This document shows positions 10,905-22,415 of a stretch of 64,000 nt of DNA, piece by piece. The stretch's first letter is position 1. Each line of letters begins with the position of its first letter. Made by a program: the position numbers and the translations under genes. The DNA comes from Tricholoma matsutake. Its lineage: Eukaryota > Basidiomycota > Agaricomycetes > Agaricales > Tricholomataceae. Below the pieces are notes generated by a model, which saw only the letters and a list, made by a program, of their open reading frames with translations, made no database searches and was not told the DNA's origin. The stretch spans positions 7,130,001-7,194,000 of the forward strand of contig AP026542.1 of the NCBI GenBank assembly GCA_026075535.2. The letters are read 5' to 3'.

Positions 10905-11602
10905 GGAATCAGCCCTGAAGCACGAACTTTAATTCCTCAACCATCAATTTACGGTCAATCCTTATCTGTCACAGTTGCTCGCAGATGCGAGGTTTTTGTT
11001 TCTTAGTGGTATGTGGTACAGGGTTTAGCAAGACAATTTATCAATACATGTATGTGCAGGATCTGTTACAATATTATTCCATACCAGAACGGCAGTCCAA
11101 GTACTACAGGCGCACAGAGATTTGGAGCAATAAGAGCGCATACAGAGTGGGAAGTCCATTCACCATCTATGGTGGTTACAGTCAGCTTCACCCATTAAGT
11201 CAAAGATGTTTTGGTAGGCATATTGCCATTCTTCATAGTGACATCAACAAGTTTGGGTACAGGTAAACAGCGGCAGCAGAGTCCCAGTTTTGTCACTAAG
11301 CCTGCATCAATGAGAACTATGTGAGCACCGCAGTCAAACAGCATCGGTAAGGTCAGTGGCAGTGGTTCATTCGGGCCTTCAATATCGCCCTGCCACCACA
11401 GGTGCTGACATCTGAAAGGGGCACTTACAGTATCATCCTCACTTTCATTACTATCTGAACCGTTTCCCAGTGTGGAGGAGCCCGCATTGTTGAAATCAGC
11501 TTGTTCACTAGCCCAAGATCCAACTGCTGCGATGGGCCATGGGAGATGAGGTTGGACAGTGTTAGCATTCATGGCCGGAGTAGGGCCAGTGGACGACAGC
11601 AT
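10905..11602 (-). pseudogene. Aspartic protease region, Gypsy B
   Basis: The active-site loop reads LFDCGAHIVLID (about 11340-11310), with DCG where DSG/DTG is usual; Gypsy D has the same DCG, so it may be a clade trait. Downstream VVLGLPFWYG (about 11090) matches the second protease strand. Several stops and a frame change follow before the MITE. Confidence 0.68.
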
Positions 11603-11659
11603 GGGAGCAGTGCAGTGGTCAACAAGACTGTGGTAGGAAGCTGCAATGTGGAAATTGTA

Positions 11660-12625
11660 GGGACATTCGGCAGAACGATGATAGGCGTAAATTTGTCAGC
11701 ACTTCCTGCATCCTTCCTTGGCATCCAACTTGTCTTTCTCCTCTTTAGTGAGGGGGGATAGGCTGACATGAGCTGTGGAAGTGGATGTGGAAGCATTTGT
11801 GGCAGTGGAGGCAGTAGCAGGGGCAGCAGAGGGGGTGAACTGTGATTGCCGACGTTTAGAATACAAGTTGTATGTATCGTCATTTTCATTGTGTCCATGC
11901 TTGCGTTCCCTCAGCAACTCAGCAGCAACCTGGTGTGTTCAGATGTGGTCAGCATGACAGGCATCATTGATAGTCTTCACCAATTGTGCCCAGGAGCAAA
12001 GGGGCACGATGTCCTGGCATCCTTTGTCCTGGCACTTCTGGGTAAGCTCTGCATCCAGACCGGCTTCGACTTTCTGGCAGAAATCCTTTTCCTTTTGGAA
12101 GGAGGTAGTGTCGATGAGGAGGGAGTTGAGTGACTGCATGCAGTTGAAATAATCCCAGAATGTGCTGCCTGCAGGGCAGGCAGCGAGTGTCAACGAAAGC
12201 AATTCAAGGTGGATAGTGTCAACCCAATCAGAAGCAAGGTAGCCTTCTTGGAGTTCCCCCATGAACTCGTCGACAGTGAGCTCAAGCAAATGTGGATGGC
12301 CTCCTTGAACCCAGTCCTGGATTCTGTTGTCATGGAAACACCCAAGTATCTTGCGCACTTGTTCTCCCTCAGGCACATTCTTCTCAGTGAAATAGTCGAG
12401 ACATGCAAGCTCGAAGGATTGCAGCACTTTTGGTGTGATGTTGCCAGCAGTCAGGATGGGAGACTTTGAAGAGTGGATCTGTTTGCATTCAGCAACAGGG
12501 AAGGAGGCATTTGAGGAGTTGTTCATTGTGATGGATCGTGGATATTCATAATTGGAAGAAGAATCAGAAATGTAAGGAGTGGGAGTGGCTATATGCACAT
12601 CTTCCTGTGGTGGCAGGCCAGGCAT
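11660..12625 (-). pseudogene. Gag of Gypsy B with broken zinc knuckle
   Basis: Frame open from an ATG at 12625 to 11939 with the gag pattern ELACLDYFTEKN...FMGELQEGYLASDW, alignable with Gypsy D gag. A shifted frame (11917-11696) carries a Ser/Thr-rich linker and ends in GCRKC. A TGA then splits the knuckle, whose second half reads QIYAYHRSAEC. The open frame extends upstream to 12700 without an ATG. Confidence 0.75.
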
Positions 12626-12740
12626 GTGCAGTGGGGACAGTGTGGGGTCAGGCAACACTGAAGATGCAATCGGAGACAGACAAGGTAGTGATGCTGCCAA
12701 CGGTGAGTGACATTGTCAAGCAGTCAGAACAGCTGGTGTG

Positions 12741-12853
12741 ACAGGCGCCGATCTAGTGCTTTGCATTGGCCGCAGGTTTGCACGGGGCAGAGTGGTGGAC
12801 AAAGCTTTTGGTGGCAGCTTGGGCAGGACAAACAAGTGTTTAATGGGACTGTG
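12741..12853 (-). other. Leader of Gypsy B next to the Gypsy C insertion
   Basis: Between the B gag and C. The minus strand reads GATCGGCGCCTGTCACACC near 12742-12760, which resembles a Gypsy primer-binding site. The rest would be the end of the B 5' LTR. Tentative. Confidence 0.4.
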
Positions 12854-13255
12854 TGTTAGGAAACCACCCCATTACCTAATAAAATTTCATTTTTATTTTA
12901 TTATGTCAAATTACACTACATGACGCCAAATTATGCTACACTTTGATAGCATGAGAATTTTATTTTGCACACATCAAAATGTATGTGCATGTATGAGTGT
13001 GTCGGTAACAACAATGTACAATATGTGTAACATAGTATATAAACCCTAAATATATGCCTAGGGGACCCCAGTTGTGTTCTCTTAGGTATTCCACCTACGC
13101 TTTCAGTGTGAAAGGCCTTTGTCAACAAACTCACCTATAAATAACCCCTCGCATCAAAACCATCAGTTCCCCCATCATGAGCACGGATCCCACCCCCTTC
13201 TTGTAGAGAGAACCTGCACGGTCTTAGCTAGCAGATAGTGGGTGTCGCCCTAACA
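12854..13255 (+). repeat. 5' LTR of Gypsy C
   Basis: 402 bp, TGTTAGG to CCTAACA. Differs from the 3' LTR by scattered transitions and a small indel near 13068. Confidence 0.94.
13035..13042 (+). promoter_or_regulatory. TATA box in Gypsy C LTR
   Basis: TATATAAA in the middle of the LTR, conserved in the 3' LTR near 18164. It is likely the Pol II promoter of the element. Confidence 0.5.
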
Positions 13256-13732
13256 GAAGAACACAACTTCCCATATCAGTGCGCCTTCTCTTACTTGCGC
13301 ATACGTCATTGTTTCACTGCGCCACATCCGATTACTCATCCTTTCAGCATGAGCCGGAAGTACTTGTATATACGTAATCTACCTTTTCTTTTGTAAGCCA
13401 ATGCCAGGCCTTGCCTTACATTGCGACCGCCAGTGATCGAGAGGCAGCGCTCATCATTAGGACAGCTGCAACCAGACAACTGATCAGATCTGGTTTAGTT
13501 ACGATTTACATCACTCTATTCGGATGACTATTTTAGTTACAAGCCAAATTCAGTGTTATCTCCGAGATCAGGCACTGTTGGAAGGGTTATTGATCCGAAT
13601 AGGCACCTGACAAACAACAAATGATCAACGAACGATTGACGAACCATCACGTGACCCATAAACATTTGGAGAGGTCTTGAAGAAAAAAATTTGAATTTGT
13701 CGAAGAAGTGATTCATCACAGATTCTACAATT

Positions 13733-14740
13733 ATGTCTGAACCTTCAACTTCTAATCCTGGTCCTAATCCTGTTCCCATACCAGCACTAGAGGTGAAAAT
13801 TGATGCGCTCACAGCACAAATGTCACAATTAGTGTCAGTATTGGCAGCATCACAGCCCAGACAAGTGGAAGTACAGCCAGAGATGATAGGAGAAAGAGAT
13901 GATGAGATGGAGGAGATGGTGGAGTGGATATCGCAGGAGGATGAGACGGTGGAGAAATCTGGAAATGGAAAAGTGCACTTACCTAAGTATGCACCCCCGC
14001 AAATCTTTGACAGTACCATGGAGAATACAAAATCCTTCATCAGCTCTATAGTATTGTACATCCATGGGAGGAAGCCAGAGTTTCATACAGCCGAGTCTAG
14101 GATTATGTTTGCTCTCTCATACATTCAGGGGGGGAAAGCACAGTTCTGGAGAAACGAGGCTATTAATCAAATTGCCGTGGGAAATAAACCATTTGCAACC
14201 TTCAAGGAATTTCTGGAGAGATTAGAGGCACAGTTTGGAGACCCTAATCCAAAGGCAACAGCCAATGCTAAATTAAAGACCATGCGCCAAGGTTCCCTAA
14301 CAGCAGATGAATTTATTTTGCAGTTCAAAGCAGAAGCTTCGCAAATGGACATGGGAGAAGCCGCATTGGTAGAGTTTTTGAAAGCAGGATTAAATCCCTC
14401 TTTATTCAAATCTATCTACCAACTACCTCCTATGCCAGAGAAGTTGGACGAGTGGTATAATTGGGCAATGCGCCTTGACCGGCAATATCGGCAGGAACAG
14501 GCAGAGTCAAAGTTGATGTATGGAAGTAGTAAATTTGGAAAGTCATCAGGAGGAAAGTCTGAGAAAGGAAAGGCACCTCAGGTGCAAGCTCCGAGGGCAC
14601 AGCCACTGGCCATGGCAGTGACACCTATAGTTACAGAGTCAGCAGCACCAGCAGAGGCAATGGAGGTTGATCAAGCAGGAAGATGAGCCCCACTTAAATG
14701 TTTTAACTGTGGGCAGTTAGGACACATTTCTAGGAATTGT
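13733..14740 (+). pseudogene. Gag of Gypsy C with zinc knuckle
   Basis: ATG at 13733 opens 317 codons: Pro/Ser-rich start with a short coiled coil (residues 18-45), acidic stretch, then gag domain (ALSYIQGGKAQFWRNEAI; FLERLEAQFGDPN). A TGA at 14684 precedes the knuckle CFNCGQLGHISRNC (14699-14740) in the same frame, so a single CGA-to-TGA-like change probably cut off the nucleocapsid. Confidence 0.85.
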
Positions 14741-14989
14741 AGGCAGAAAAGAAAGATTAGGGAAGCTACAATCGAGGAAGTGAAGCCGGAGGAAGGCAAG
14801 CAGAAGAATTTTGTGGAAGAGTCCCAGTGAAGGTTTCCCCATTGGTGACCCAGAATTGTTACAATGTATTAGTATCCAAGGAAACCTAGAGTAAATCAGA
14901 AAAGGAAATTGAGGAGGAGTACAACTGTTGCAAATCACGTGACAAAGAAAATTGTCACATGTCATTTCCGAAAACCCCTAAATTCTTTA

Positions 14990-15672
14990 TTCGCTCTGCG
15001 TGAATAGAACCCAAAATCACCTTGACTGTGGGATTGAAGACAGTGGACACACATGCAGCTATTGATGTGGAAGCGTTGCTTGATAGTGGTGCTACAGGAT
15101 TATTTATTAATTGATCCTTAATTACCGGAAATGGTATTAACACATGCAAGCTGGTGCAACCTATAATGGTGTACAATATTGATGGAACAGTCAATCGTGG
15201 AGGAACTATCAAGGAGGAGGTGACTATGGTACTAAAGTATCAGGAGCATCAGGAGCGAGCCGTATTCGAAGTGTGCGATCTTGGGAAAACCAATCTAATA
15301 ATAGGATGTCTGTGGTTACGGAAGCATAATCCCGAAATTGATTGGAAAACTGGGAAAGTACAAATGACTCGTTGTCTTAAGGAATGTAATGTGTATGGGA
15401 GGAAGATGAAGAAGGAAAAAAGGAAAAAGAAAGAGAAAGAACATCCAAGAAAGTATTCTGTTACGATGGAGGAAGTGGAGGATGAGGAAATGCCAAATGG
15501 GGAAGTTCCAATCATGATCGAGAAAGAAGAGCAGAAGCAAACCTTTAGAACAATCCATGGAGGACAGTCATGGGACAAGAATATCATGAAGGTGGAGAAG
15601 CCAGTGGAGGAATGGGTCCCAAAAGTGTATCATGAACATCTGTCAGTGTTCCAGAAGAAGGAGTCTGAGTGA
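14990..15672 (+). pseudogene. Protease of Gypsy C
   Basis: LLDSGATGLFIN lies at about 15076-15110, followed by a TGA. The second half (15154-15672) holds VYNIDGTVN and NLIIGCLWLRKHNPEIDW, the usual C-terminal strand of A-type Gypsy proteases. A Lys/Glu-rich linker leads to RT, and a TGA at 15670 separates them. Confidence 0.8.
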
Positions 15673-16990
15673 ATGCCAGTGTGGAAGCCATGGGATCATG
15701 CGATTGAGATGAAGCCAGGGTTTGTGCTGAAGAAGTCGAAGGTATATCTGTTATCTCTGATGGAACAAGAAGAAGTGGATGCATTCCTGAAGGAGCAATT
15801 GTGTAAAGGATACATACAACCTTCAAAATCACTGCAGACATCACCAATATTCTTCATGCCAAAGAAAGACCAAAGGAAGAGGATGTGTACAGATTATAGG
15901 TATCTGAATGAGTGGACAGTAAAGAATGCGTACCCCCTGCCGTTGATTTCAGAAATAATTGACAAGGTGGGAAAAGCCAAGGTCTTTACAAAATTGGATT
16001 TATGATGGGGATACAACAATGTATGAATAAAGAAAGGAGATGAGTGGAAGGCTGCATTTGCCATGCGTCGAGGATCCTTCAAGCTGCTTGTCATGTTTTT
16101 TGGGATGACTAATAGTCCCCGACCTTTCAAAATATGATGAACAACATTTTCAAGGACGTAATAGACAAAGGCATGGTAATAATATTTATTGACGACATTC
16201 TGATATTCACAGAGGATGAAGAAAATCATGAGGTGATAGTGCAGGAGGTGTTACAGAGGTTGGCAGAGAATGATCTATTTTTGAAACCAGAGAAGTGTGT
16301 GTTTGGGGCAAGTGAGATTGAGTTCCTAGGATTATTGATCGGCCCTGATGGGATCAAAATGGATCCAATCAAGGTACAGGTGATCACAGATTGGCCTGCG
16401 CCCACCCATGTCAAGGAGGTTCAAGCCTTCTTGGGACTCACAAATTATTATCGTCGCTTTGTGCACAATTTTTCTAAAATTGCTGCACCCTTACATAACC
16501 TTATGTGAAAGGGAGTAGTATGGAGGTGGGGAGAGCAGCAGCAGACAGCGTTTGAGGAGTTGAAGAGGAAGTTTGTGAAGGGACCAATATTAGCCCCAGT
16601 AGATTTCACACGCCCTTTGCGAGTGGAATCCAATGCATCTGATTTTGCTACTGGAGCAGTATTATCAATGCTGTGCAAAGATGACAAATGGCATCCTTGT
16701 GCATACTTGTCAAAAGGGTTGAATGATGTGGAGAGGAATTATGATGTGCATGACAAAGAGATGTTGGGGATAATATGAGCATTGGAGGCGTGGAGGCATT
16801 ATTTGGAGGGATGTACGCATCAGATTGAGATCTGGACGGATCATCAAAATCTGCAATACTTCATGTCTGCTAAAAAGCTTAATCGCTGGCAAGCACATTG
16901 GGCACTATTCCTATCGCATTTCAATTTTCACTTGGTCCACAAAGCAGGAAGCTTAATGAGGAAAGCAGATGCATTATCCAGACATATCGA
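15673..16990 (+). pseudogene. Reverse transcriptase and RNase H of Gypsy C
   Basis: RT motifs [36 protein letters not shown]; the catalytic FIDD is intact (about 16187-16198). Stops interrupt at 16003 and 16024, a one-base shift lies near 16120, and further stops at 16506 and 16777. RNase H: ESNASDFATGAV (about 16628), NYDVHDKEML, WTDHQNL, ADALSR (16967). Confidence 0.83.
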
Positions 16991-17970
16991 TCATAAAAGG
17001 GGGGTGGAGGAGGACAATAAAAATGTTACCTTACTCAAACCCAAATACTTTTGCATTTGCGCTATGCATCAAGGGCATCTATTAATAGATAGCTCGGAAA
17101 TGGAAATGTTGTCTAAAATTAGACAATGTTTGGAAATGGATGATGAAGTAGTGGAAGCCATGAAAGCTCTGAAGGGAGAGAAGAAAGGTAATATCAAAGG
17201 AGATGAATGGGCTGAGGAACAAGGGTTGGTGTTGTTTCGAGGAAAAGTGTATGTACTGAAGGATCAGGATTTGCGAAGGGAGATCGTCCGGTTACATCAC
17301 AATACGCCGATTGCCGGACACCCAGGAAGATGGAAGACATTGGAATTAGTAATGAGAAATTATTGGTGGCCCGGAATTTCGAAGTATGTGTTGGGGTATG
17401 TGGATGGATGTGATACGTGCATGAGGGGGAAGAAATTTCCAGAGAAACCTGCAGGAAAATTAATGCCGAACCCTATACCTAAAGCGCCATGGCGAGATAT
17501 ATCTGTGGATTTTATTACCGGATTACTTGAGGCTCTCTAAAGTAATCTTGCCTAATGTGGTAGTGCTAAAATTACCCCGATCATTCAAGATTGATCCTGA
17601 GATTAATGTATCCCGCCTATGCCCTTACTGTCCGCCCACTATTCCTGGCCAACAAACTACTCCGCAACCTCCGATAATAGTAGAAGGTGCTCCAGAATAC
17701 ATAGTTGAAGAAATTCTAGACTCATGTCTTCGATGGAACAAATTGGAGTTCTTAATAAAGTGGAAAAACTATACCAACAAAAATAATTTGTGGGAACCTG
17801 AAGAGAATTGTAAGCAAGCGCGTAACGCGATCGCCCAATTCTTTAAATATAATCTGAATGCTCCGCATCGCATTGCGAGAATGGTGTATGAGGGGATGAG
17901 ATTCCGGCCTTACCAAAATTTCACAGAGGGGACAGACACAATATTTTCTCATCTGGAAGTCGAGGCATAA
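16991..17970 (+). pseudogene. Integrase zinc finger fused to chromodomain, Gypsy C
   Basis: The HHCC finger is present (HHNTPIAGH ... CDTC, about 17293-17425) and the core starts with ISVDFITG (17500). The sequence then jumps at about 17530 to a tail VVLKLPRSFKIDPEINVS and a chromodomain EYIVEEILDS...LEFLIKWKNY...NLWEP (17695-17800). The second and third catalytic acidic residues are missing, so most of the integrase core is deleted. Confidence 0.85.
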
Positions 17971-17981
17971 AAGGGGGGTAA

Positions 17982-18377
17982 TGTTAGGAAACCACCCCAT
18001 TACCTAATAAAATTTCATTTTTATTTTATTATGTCAAATTACGCTACATGACATCAAATTACGCTGCACTTTGATAGCATGAGAATTTTATTTTGCACGC
18101 ATCAAAATGTACGCGCATGTATGAGTGCATTGGTAACAACAATGTACAATATGTGTAACATAGTATATAAACCCTAAATATATGCCTAGGGGGTTGTGTT
18201 CCCTTAGGTATTCCACCTATGCTTTCGGTGTGAAAGGCCTTTGTCAACAAACTCACCTATAAATAACCCCTCGCATCAAAACCATCAGTTCCCCCATCAT
18301 GAGTGCGGATCCCACCCCCTTCTTGTAGAGAGAACCCGCATGGTCTTAGCTAGCAGATAGTGGGTGTTGCCCTAACA
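17982..18377 (+). repeat. 3' LTR of Gypsy C
   Basis: 396 bp, same ends as the 5' LTR, followed by TSD CTGTG. Confidence 0.94.
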
Positions 18378-18382
18378 CTGTG

Positions 18383-18678
18383 CAGTGTAAAGACAGACAT
18401 TCAGCAGTTGTATTGTACAATGAAGACTGGTCTGAATTCAAAAAAAAGTGTAATCGTACCCGATAATAGGTAAGATTCACTCAGAGAAACCACAACAGAA
18501 TAGGACCAGATAATATAGAGAGAAGCAGATATGGGAGGAGGACAATAAGGACATTATGGGAGAATAGATATGGGGAAAAGGGAAGGAAGAAGAGTGAGTA
18601 TGTAGATGTAAGTATATGTGATGAGCAAAATGACAGGCATGCAAACATAACACAACATTAGTAAGCAGCATGATTACA
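18383..18678 (-). repeat. Putative 5' LTR fragment of Gypsy B
   Basis: Read on the minus strand it starts TGTAATCATGCTGC at 18678, agrees with the TGTAAT that opens the B 3' LTR at 6794, is pyrimidine-rich and has TATATTATC. It runs to the Gypsy C insertion. The 3' LTR is too short here to confirm by alignment. Confidence 0.42.
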
Positions 18679-18683
18679 GTTGA

Positions 18684-18917
18684 TTCAGTGGAGATTCAAC
18701 TCTGATTCTCATCAAGAATCATCATTTGAATTGTCTCTGAATTGTCATGTCACTCTGACTGTCAACCTTTTCTACAACGATTCAGATGTTGATTCATTGG
18801 TTGATCCTGCATAGCTCCCTGGCCAAAATGAAATATGTAATTTGATATAGTACCACACCTCTCATCACAACCATCATGCCCAAGCCTCCCCAATGCAGTG
18901 CTTGAGCAAAGACACTG
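18684..18917. other. Gap, no feature recognised
   Basis: AT-rich flank of Gypsy B upstream of an acidic ORF. I see no gene, repeat or terminus. Confidence 0.4.
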
Positions 18918-19490
18918 GTGAGGCTGTACACCACACTGCAGCATGGCTATGAGCAATGTAAATGCCTTCATATATCCAGGCTCAAACAGTTATATCATCT
19001 GCTAAGCATTCCATCCATGGGACATCTGTCATTGAGCTCCTTCTCATCTGAATCAACTCTAAGCAGCCTGAGTGATACCACAGACTCGGAAGATGAAGAA
19101 ACCACTAGTGAGGATTCTTGGGCTGAAGTTTTGGGATCAGATTGGTGGGGACAAAGAATTCTGGTTTCTGACACCTCCCTTGCCTCTGAGGACTCAGACA
19201 TTCCTGAGCTTGTTTCACAAGGTGACCACAACTCAGATTCCTCTTCCACCTCTTCCAGATATAGTGGTGATGCAGAATCAAGTTTTGAAAGTGATGGGTT
19301 GGAGGTGTCGGATAATGAAGATGCAGATGAAGACTCTAGTGTGTGCCATTGGGCATGGTTGAGGAGATGGGTGTGTCAGAACCTTGTAGAAATGTATGCA
19401 AGCTGCTATGAGATGCCACATAGTTGTAACGATGTTACTTATTTACACTTATTTACTGCTCAGATTGCATCCTCGGACAGATATGGATGA
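18918..19490 (+). CDS. Acidic Ser-rich protein, possible Harbinger-like transposase N-terminus
   Basis: 190 codons: a short hydrophobic start, then a long Ser/Asp/Glu region (residues 35-145), then a basic-aromatic tail WLRRWVCQNLVEMYASCYEMPHS. The acidic Ser-rich stretch followed by W..WV....MYA.RYE resembles the N-terminus of basidiomycete DDE (PIF/Harbinger-type) transposases as I remember them. The DDE domain is absent downstream, so this would be a remnant. It could also be an unrelated hypothetical gene. Confidence 0.35.
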   Translation: MRLYTTLQHGYEQCKCLHISRLKQLYHLLSIPSMGHLSLSSFSSESTLSSLSDTTDSEDEETTSEDSWAEVLGSDWWGQRILVSDTSLASEDSDIPELVSQGDHNSDSSSTSSRYSGDAESSFESDGLEVSDNEDADEDSSVCHWAWLRRWVCQNLVEMYASCYEMPHSCNDVTYLHLFTAQIASSDRYG

Positions 19491-19754
19491 CTTAGGGACT
19501 ACCTTTCCTTTTTACCATCATCATCTCCATAAACACAGATAGAGATCTCACACTTATAAAACACCTCTTTTGCCTGTTTACACTTAGTCTGGCTCTAGTG
19601 AAGCACAGCACATGCTTACACTTTTTTTTTTAAACATCGCTCAATGAGGTTTGCCATGCTGCCAACATTCTCTTATGCTCTCACTATCTTGCCAAAACCT
19701 TGATCACTTTCACTGTTTACAGGTCAAAAGACCGTGCTGTCCAAGCTGCCTATC
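19491..19754 (+). other. Leader before Gypsy D gag
   Basis: T-rich stretch with a poly-T run near 19621. It probably holds the end of the D 5' LTR or leader; no second LTR copy is available to set a boundary. Confidence 0.3.
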
Positions 19755-20890
19755 ATGCGCAAGCAAGCACTAGCTGCTCTGGATGCCCTGCAAGGCCCAT
19801 TGTCCCCATTGTTGCCCATGCTGACCCCTTCTGCAGGATGCTCACTGTCCCCACCTGCTGTTGACATAGACAAAAACTTGACACCCCCTTTGGAGACACC
19901 AAGTGTGCCAATGGACATGCATATAGCCACTCTGCTGACTGCTAATTCCAACTCTGATGGCTCTTCCTCTGCCTACGACGACTCCCCACGTGTACCAGCA
20001 ATGAAAATGTCACCGATGGGAGCTGCTGAATGCCTCCATGCAGAGCCTAAGCACATTCCACTGCTCACTCCTGGCATTGTGTCACCTATGGTTATGCATC
20101 AATGGGAAATGGCTTGCACAGACTTTTTCAGGGCTAACAAGAAGATCTTAAATGATGAACAGGTGGCTGCCATTTTGCCAGGGCTGAAAGATATGCGGGC
20201 TCATGATTGGGTAGCGATGCATGGAGATCATCTTGCTGAGCTTGATTTCCCAGACTTCATCAAGGAGCTGCAGAGGGAATTCCTGCCCGATGGCTGGGAC
20301 GATGAACTACATGCAAAAATACGCAATTCTCGCCTCAAGTCTTCCGATTCATTTCCCAACTGGGTGAACAATATTCATCACCTAAACATTGTCTTATGAA
20401 ATACAGAATACTACTTCTCGGATGTTGCTCTCCACCTTCAACTTGACAGCCTGTTAGATGCCAACCTATGAAACCACTGCAAAAATTGCAATGTAAAGGA
20501 GGTTGTTGATAAGGTTACGAGAGACACTCCTGGAAAGACTGATGAAGCTCAATTGTCTTACTGGATTGCAGAAGTCTGGAAGCTGGCAGAGGAATGGGCG
20601 AATGACACAAAGCAGTACTTGGAGGCAGCGGAGGATCTTCAATGCATGCCAAAAAGGCAGGCCCTTGTGAATCCTTCATGGAATGTGAATGCTGTGGGTG
20701 GCTACAAACTGCGTGGGCCCACCACTTCATCAATGCAAGTCGCATTGAGCTCTGCTTCCCATAAACCTCCTCACCTAACTGAAAATGAACGCTTGTTGCT
20801 TTTCAAACACCAGGACTGCTTGAAGTGTCAGTGTGGTTATCAAAACCATCATGCGATGGATTGCCCTAACGATTTTCCATATGGATGAAA
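19755..20890 (+). pseudogene. Gag of Gypsy D with zinc knuckle
   Basis: Same clade as Gypsy B. From the in-frame ATG at 19755: Pro-rich start, then WEMACTDFFRANKKILNDEQV...LADLDFPDF-like FIKELQREFLPDGWDDELH. Stops at 20397 (TGA) and 20468 (TGA); a later frame (20553-20888) carries KLAEEWANDTKQYLEAAEDL and a knuckle CLKCQCGYQNHHAMDC ending at about 20866. Confidence 0.78.
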
Positions 20891-20912
20891 CTATAAAGAA
20901 ATATCAGAAGAA

Positions 20913-21757
20913 ATGCTACTTGGTCAGAAACGACAAGTGAATGTGCCATCAGGCAGCAGACCTGTAGGAGTGGTGGGAGATGTCTCAGTACAGATTGAGG
21001 AGTTGAGCAAGGATGAAAATTCATTTGTAGTGGGGGCAGTAATGCCTTCAGCTGTGCTAGACTCTGGTTCTGAGATGGAGGAGGAGGTAAGCCCTCTTAC
21101 TGTTCTGCACCTGCACTGGACATGCTCCATGTTGGGACCTGCAGCTGACGAACTGATTGCAGTGAGCAGTATGCTTGACTGTGGTGTGCACATCATTCTC
21201 ATTGACGATGCGCTGGTCAAGAAGCTAGGCCTGCATCATTTCCACCTCAATAAGCTGCTGCCGATTTCCATGGCTCTTAATAACTCAAGTTCTTCCAAAA
21301 ACTACTTGCATGAATATGTTAAAATTGCACCTTTCACCTCAAACTCTGCATGGACATCTTGAACTGTAAAGGCTGTTGTGACCCCAAACTTATGTGTCCC
21401 TGTTTTATTTGGACTGCCATTCCTTACTGTAAACTGTATTATCACTGATTTCAAAGAGCAGACTGCAATCAATAAGATGACTGGTTACAATTTACTGAAT
21501 CCACCAGTACTTAAGCATCATAAGAAACTCATCAACCTGAAGTGGGTCATAGCAAACACTAAGAAAAATAAATGGCTGATGTTGGCTGAGCTGGTTAGCA
21601 TTTGCAAAAAGCATTTGGCGGATGGGAAAATGGTGCCAGAGGTGATCAAGCCACTGGACATGGTGGGCATGATCAAGGAACATGTAGAGTACCTGTGTTT
21701 TCAGCAAAAAGTGAGGAAGATTGAGAAGCAAATGCTCACCGAGTTTGCCAATGTTTT
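20913..21757 (+). pseudogene. Protease and RT leader of Gypsy D, cut by Q1
   Basis: Protease loop MLDCGVHIILIDDALVKKLGL (about 21170-21232) shares DCG with Gypsy B. The second strand is LFGLPFLTVNCIITD (21410-21450). The RT leader ends IEKQMLTEFANV at 21757, the edge of element Q1. The next residues of the same protein (FQLLTHVEKLP) are found at 46454 on the minus strand, beside Q2. One TGA at 21361. Confidence 0.85.
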
Positions 21758-22094
21758 GAGGTCTTTATCCTCCCCCATGTATTCCTGGAGGAATATTGGG
21801 AACCAATGTTCCAGCCATTTGTGACTCAAGTATATATTCCTGGATCTTCCCATTCCAGGGGGATTCCTGGTTGATTCCTGGTAAACTACACTCTTCCAGG
21901 AGGAATTCCTGGAATTCCCCAGGACTCTGGTACCAGGAATCCCCCAGGACTCTCAGGACTCTACCAGGAATTGGAACTCACCAGGAATCCATGAGGACTC
22001 TACCAGGACTCTACCAGGACTCTACCAGGAATCCACTGGGACTCCACTGGGATTTAACCAGGAGTCTTTATTACTACTAAGTAATAAAATAAAT

Positions 22095-22178
22095 GTCATG
22101 AGCCAGAATTGAACACTGAGCATTAGATGACAAAGGTCATAGCAGAGCCAATATAACCACTACACCACATGGATTTAC
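22095..22178 (-). ncRNA. tRNA-like Pol III module, left end of Q1
   Basis: On the minus strand an A box (TGTGGTGTAGTGGTTATATTG) and a B box (GTGTTCAATTC) are spaced as in a tRNA. It is too diverged to be a working tRNA. It points outward, toward the left terminus. Confidence 0.6.
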
Positions 22179-22415
22179 AACATATATCCACTAACTGCTC
22201 TAGGTACTATTGGGGCAGCTGTGCATGACAAAGCACACAGCCACATCATCAACACTGCCAGCTCATCAACCATCACCACCACTCTCGACGACGCCGCCGC
22301 CTCTCCCTCCTCTCCGCTCTACCACCACCACCACTGCATGGACACCCACCGCCACCACTCCCATGCCCACTCCCCCATCACCACCACCCGCAAACGAGCT
22401 GACTGGATGGAACGC

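Larger units (their letters stand above)
12854..18377 (+). mobile_element. Ty3/Gypsy chromovirus C
   Basis: 5524 bp with LTRs of 402 and 396 bp, both TGTTAGG...CCTAACA, and target duplication CTGTG (12849-12853, 18378-18382). Order: LTR, gag, zinc knuckle, protease, RT, RNase H, integrase zinc finger, chromodomain, LTR. A purine tract AAAAGGGGGG precedes the 3' LTR. It inserted near the 5' LTR of Gypsy B. Confidence 0.94.
6789..18678 (-). mobile_element. Ty3/Gypsy chromovirus B, heavily nested
   Basis: Coding domains run on the minus strand: gag (12625-11939), zinc knuckle (about 11700), protease (11602-10905), RT/RNase H (9891-8263), integrase (8256-7051), chromodomain (to 6925). A purine tract AGAGGGGAGGG (minus, about 6795-6806) precedes TGTAAT at 6794, taken as the 3' LTR start before the hAT insertion. 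A matching TGTAAT at 18678 (minus) may start the 5' LTR, which Gypsy C split at 12853/18378. Interrupted by hAT, MITE and C, with many stops, so extinct as a copy. Confidence 0.7.
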
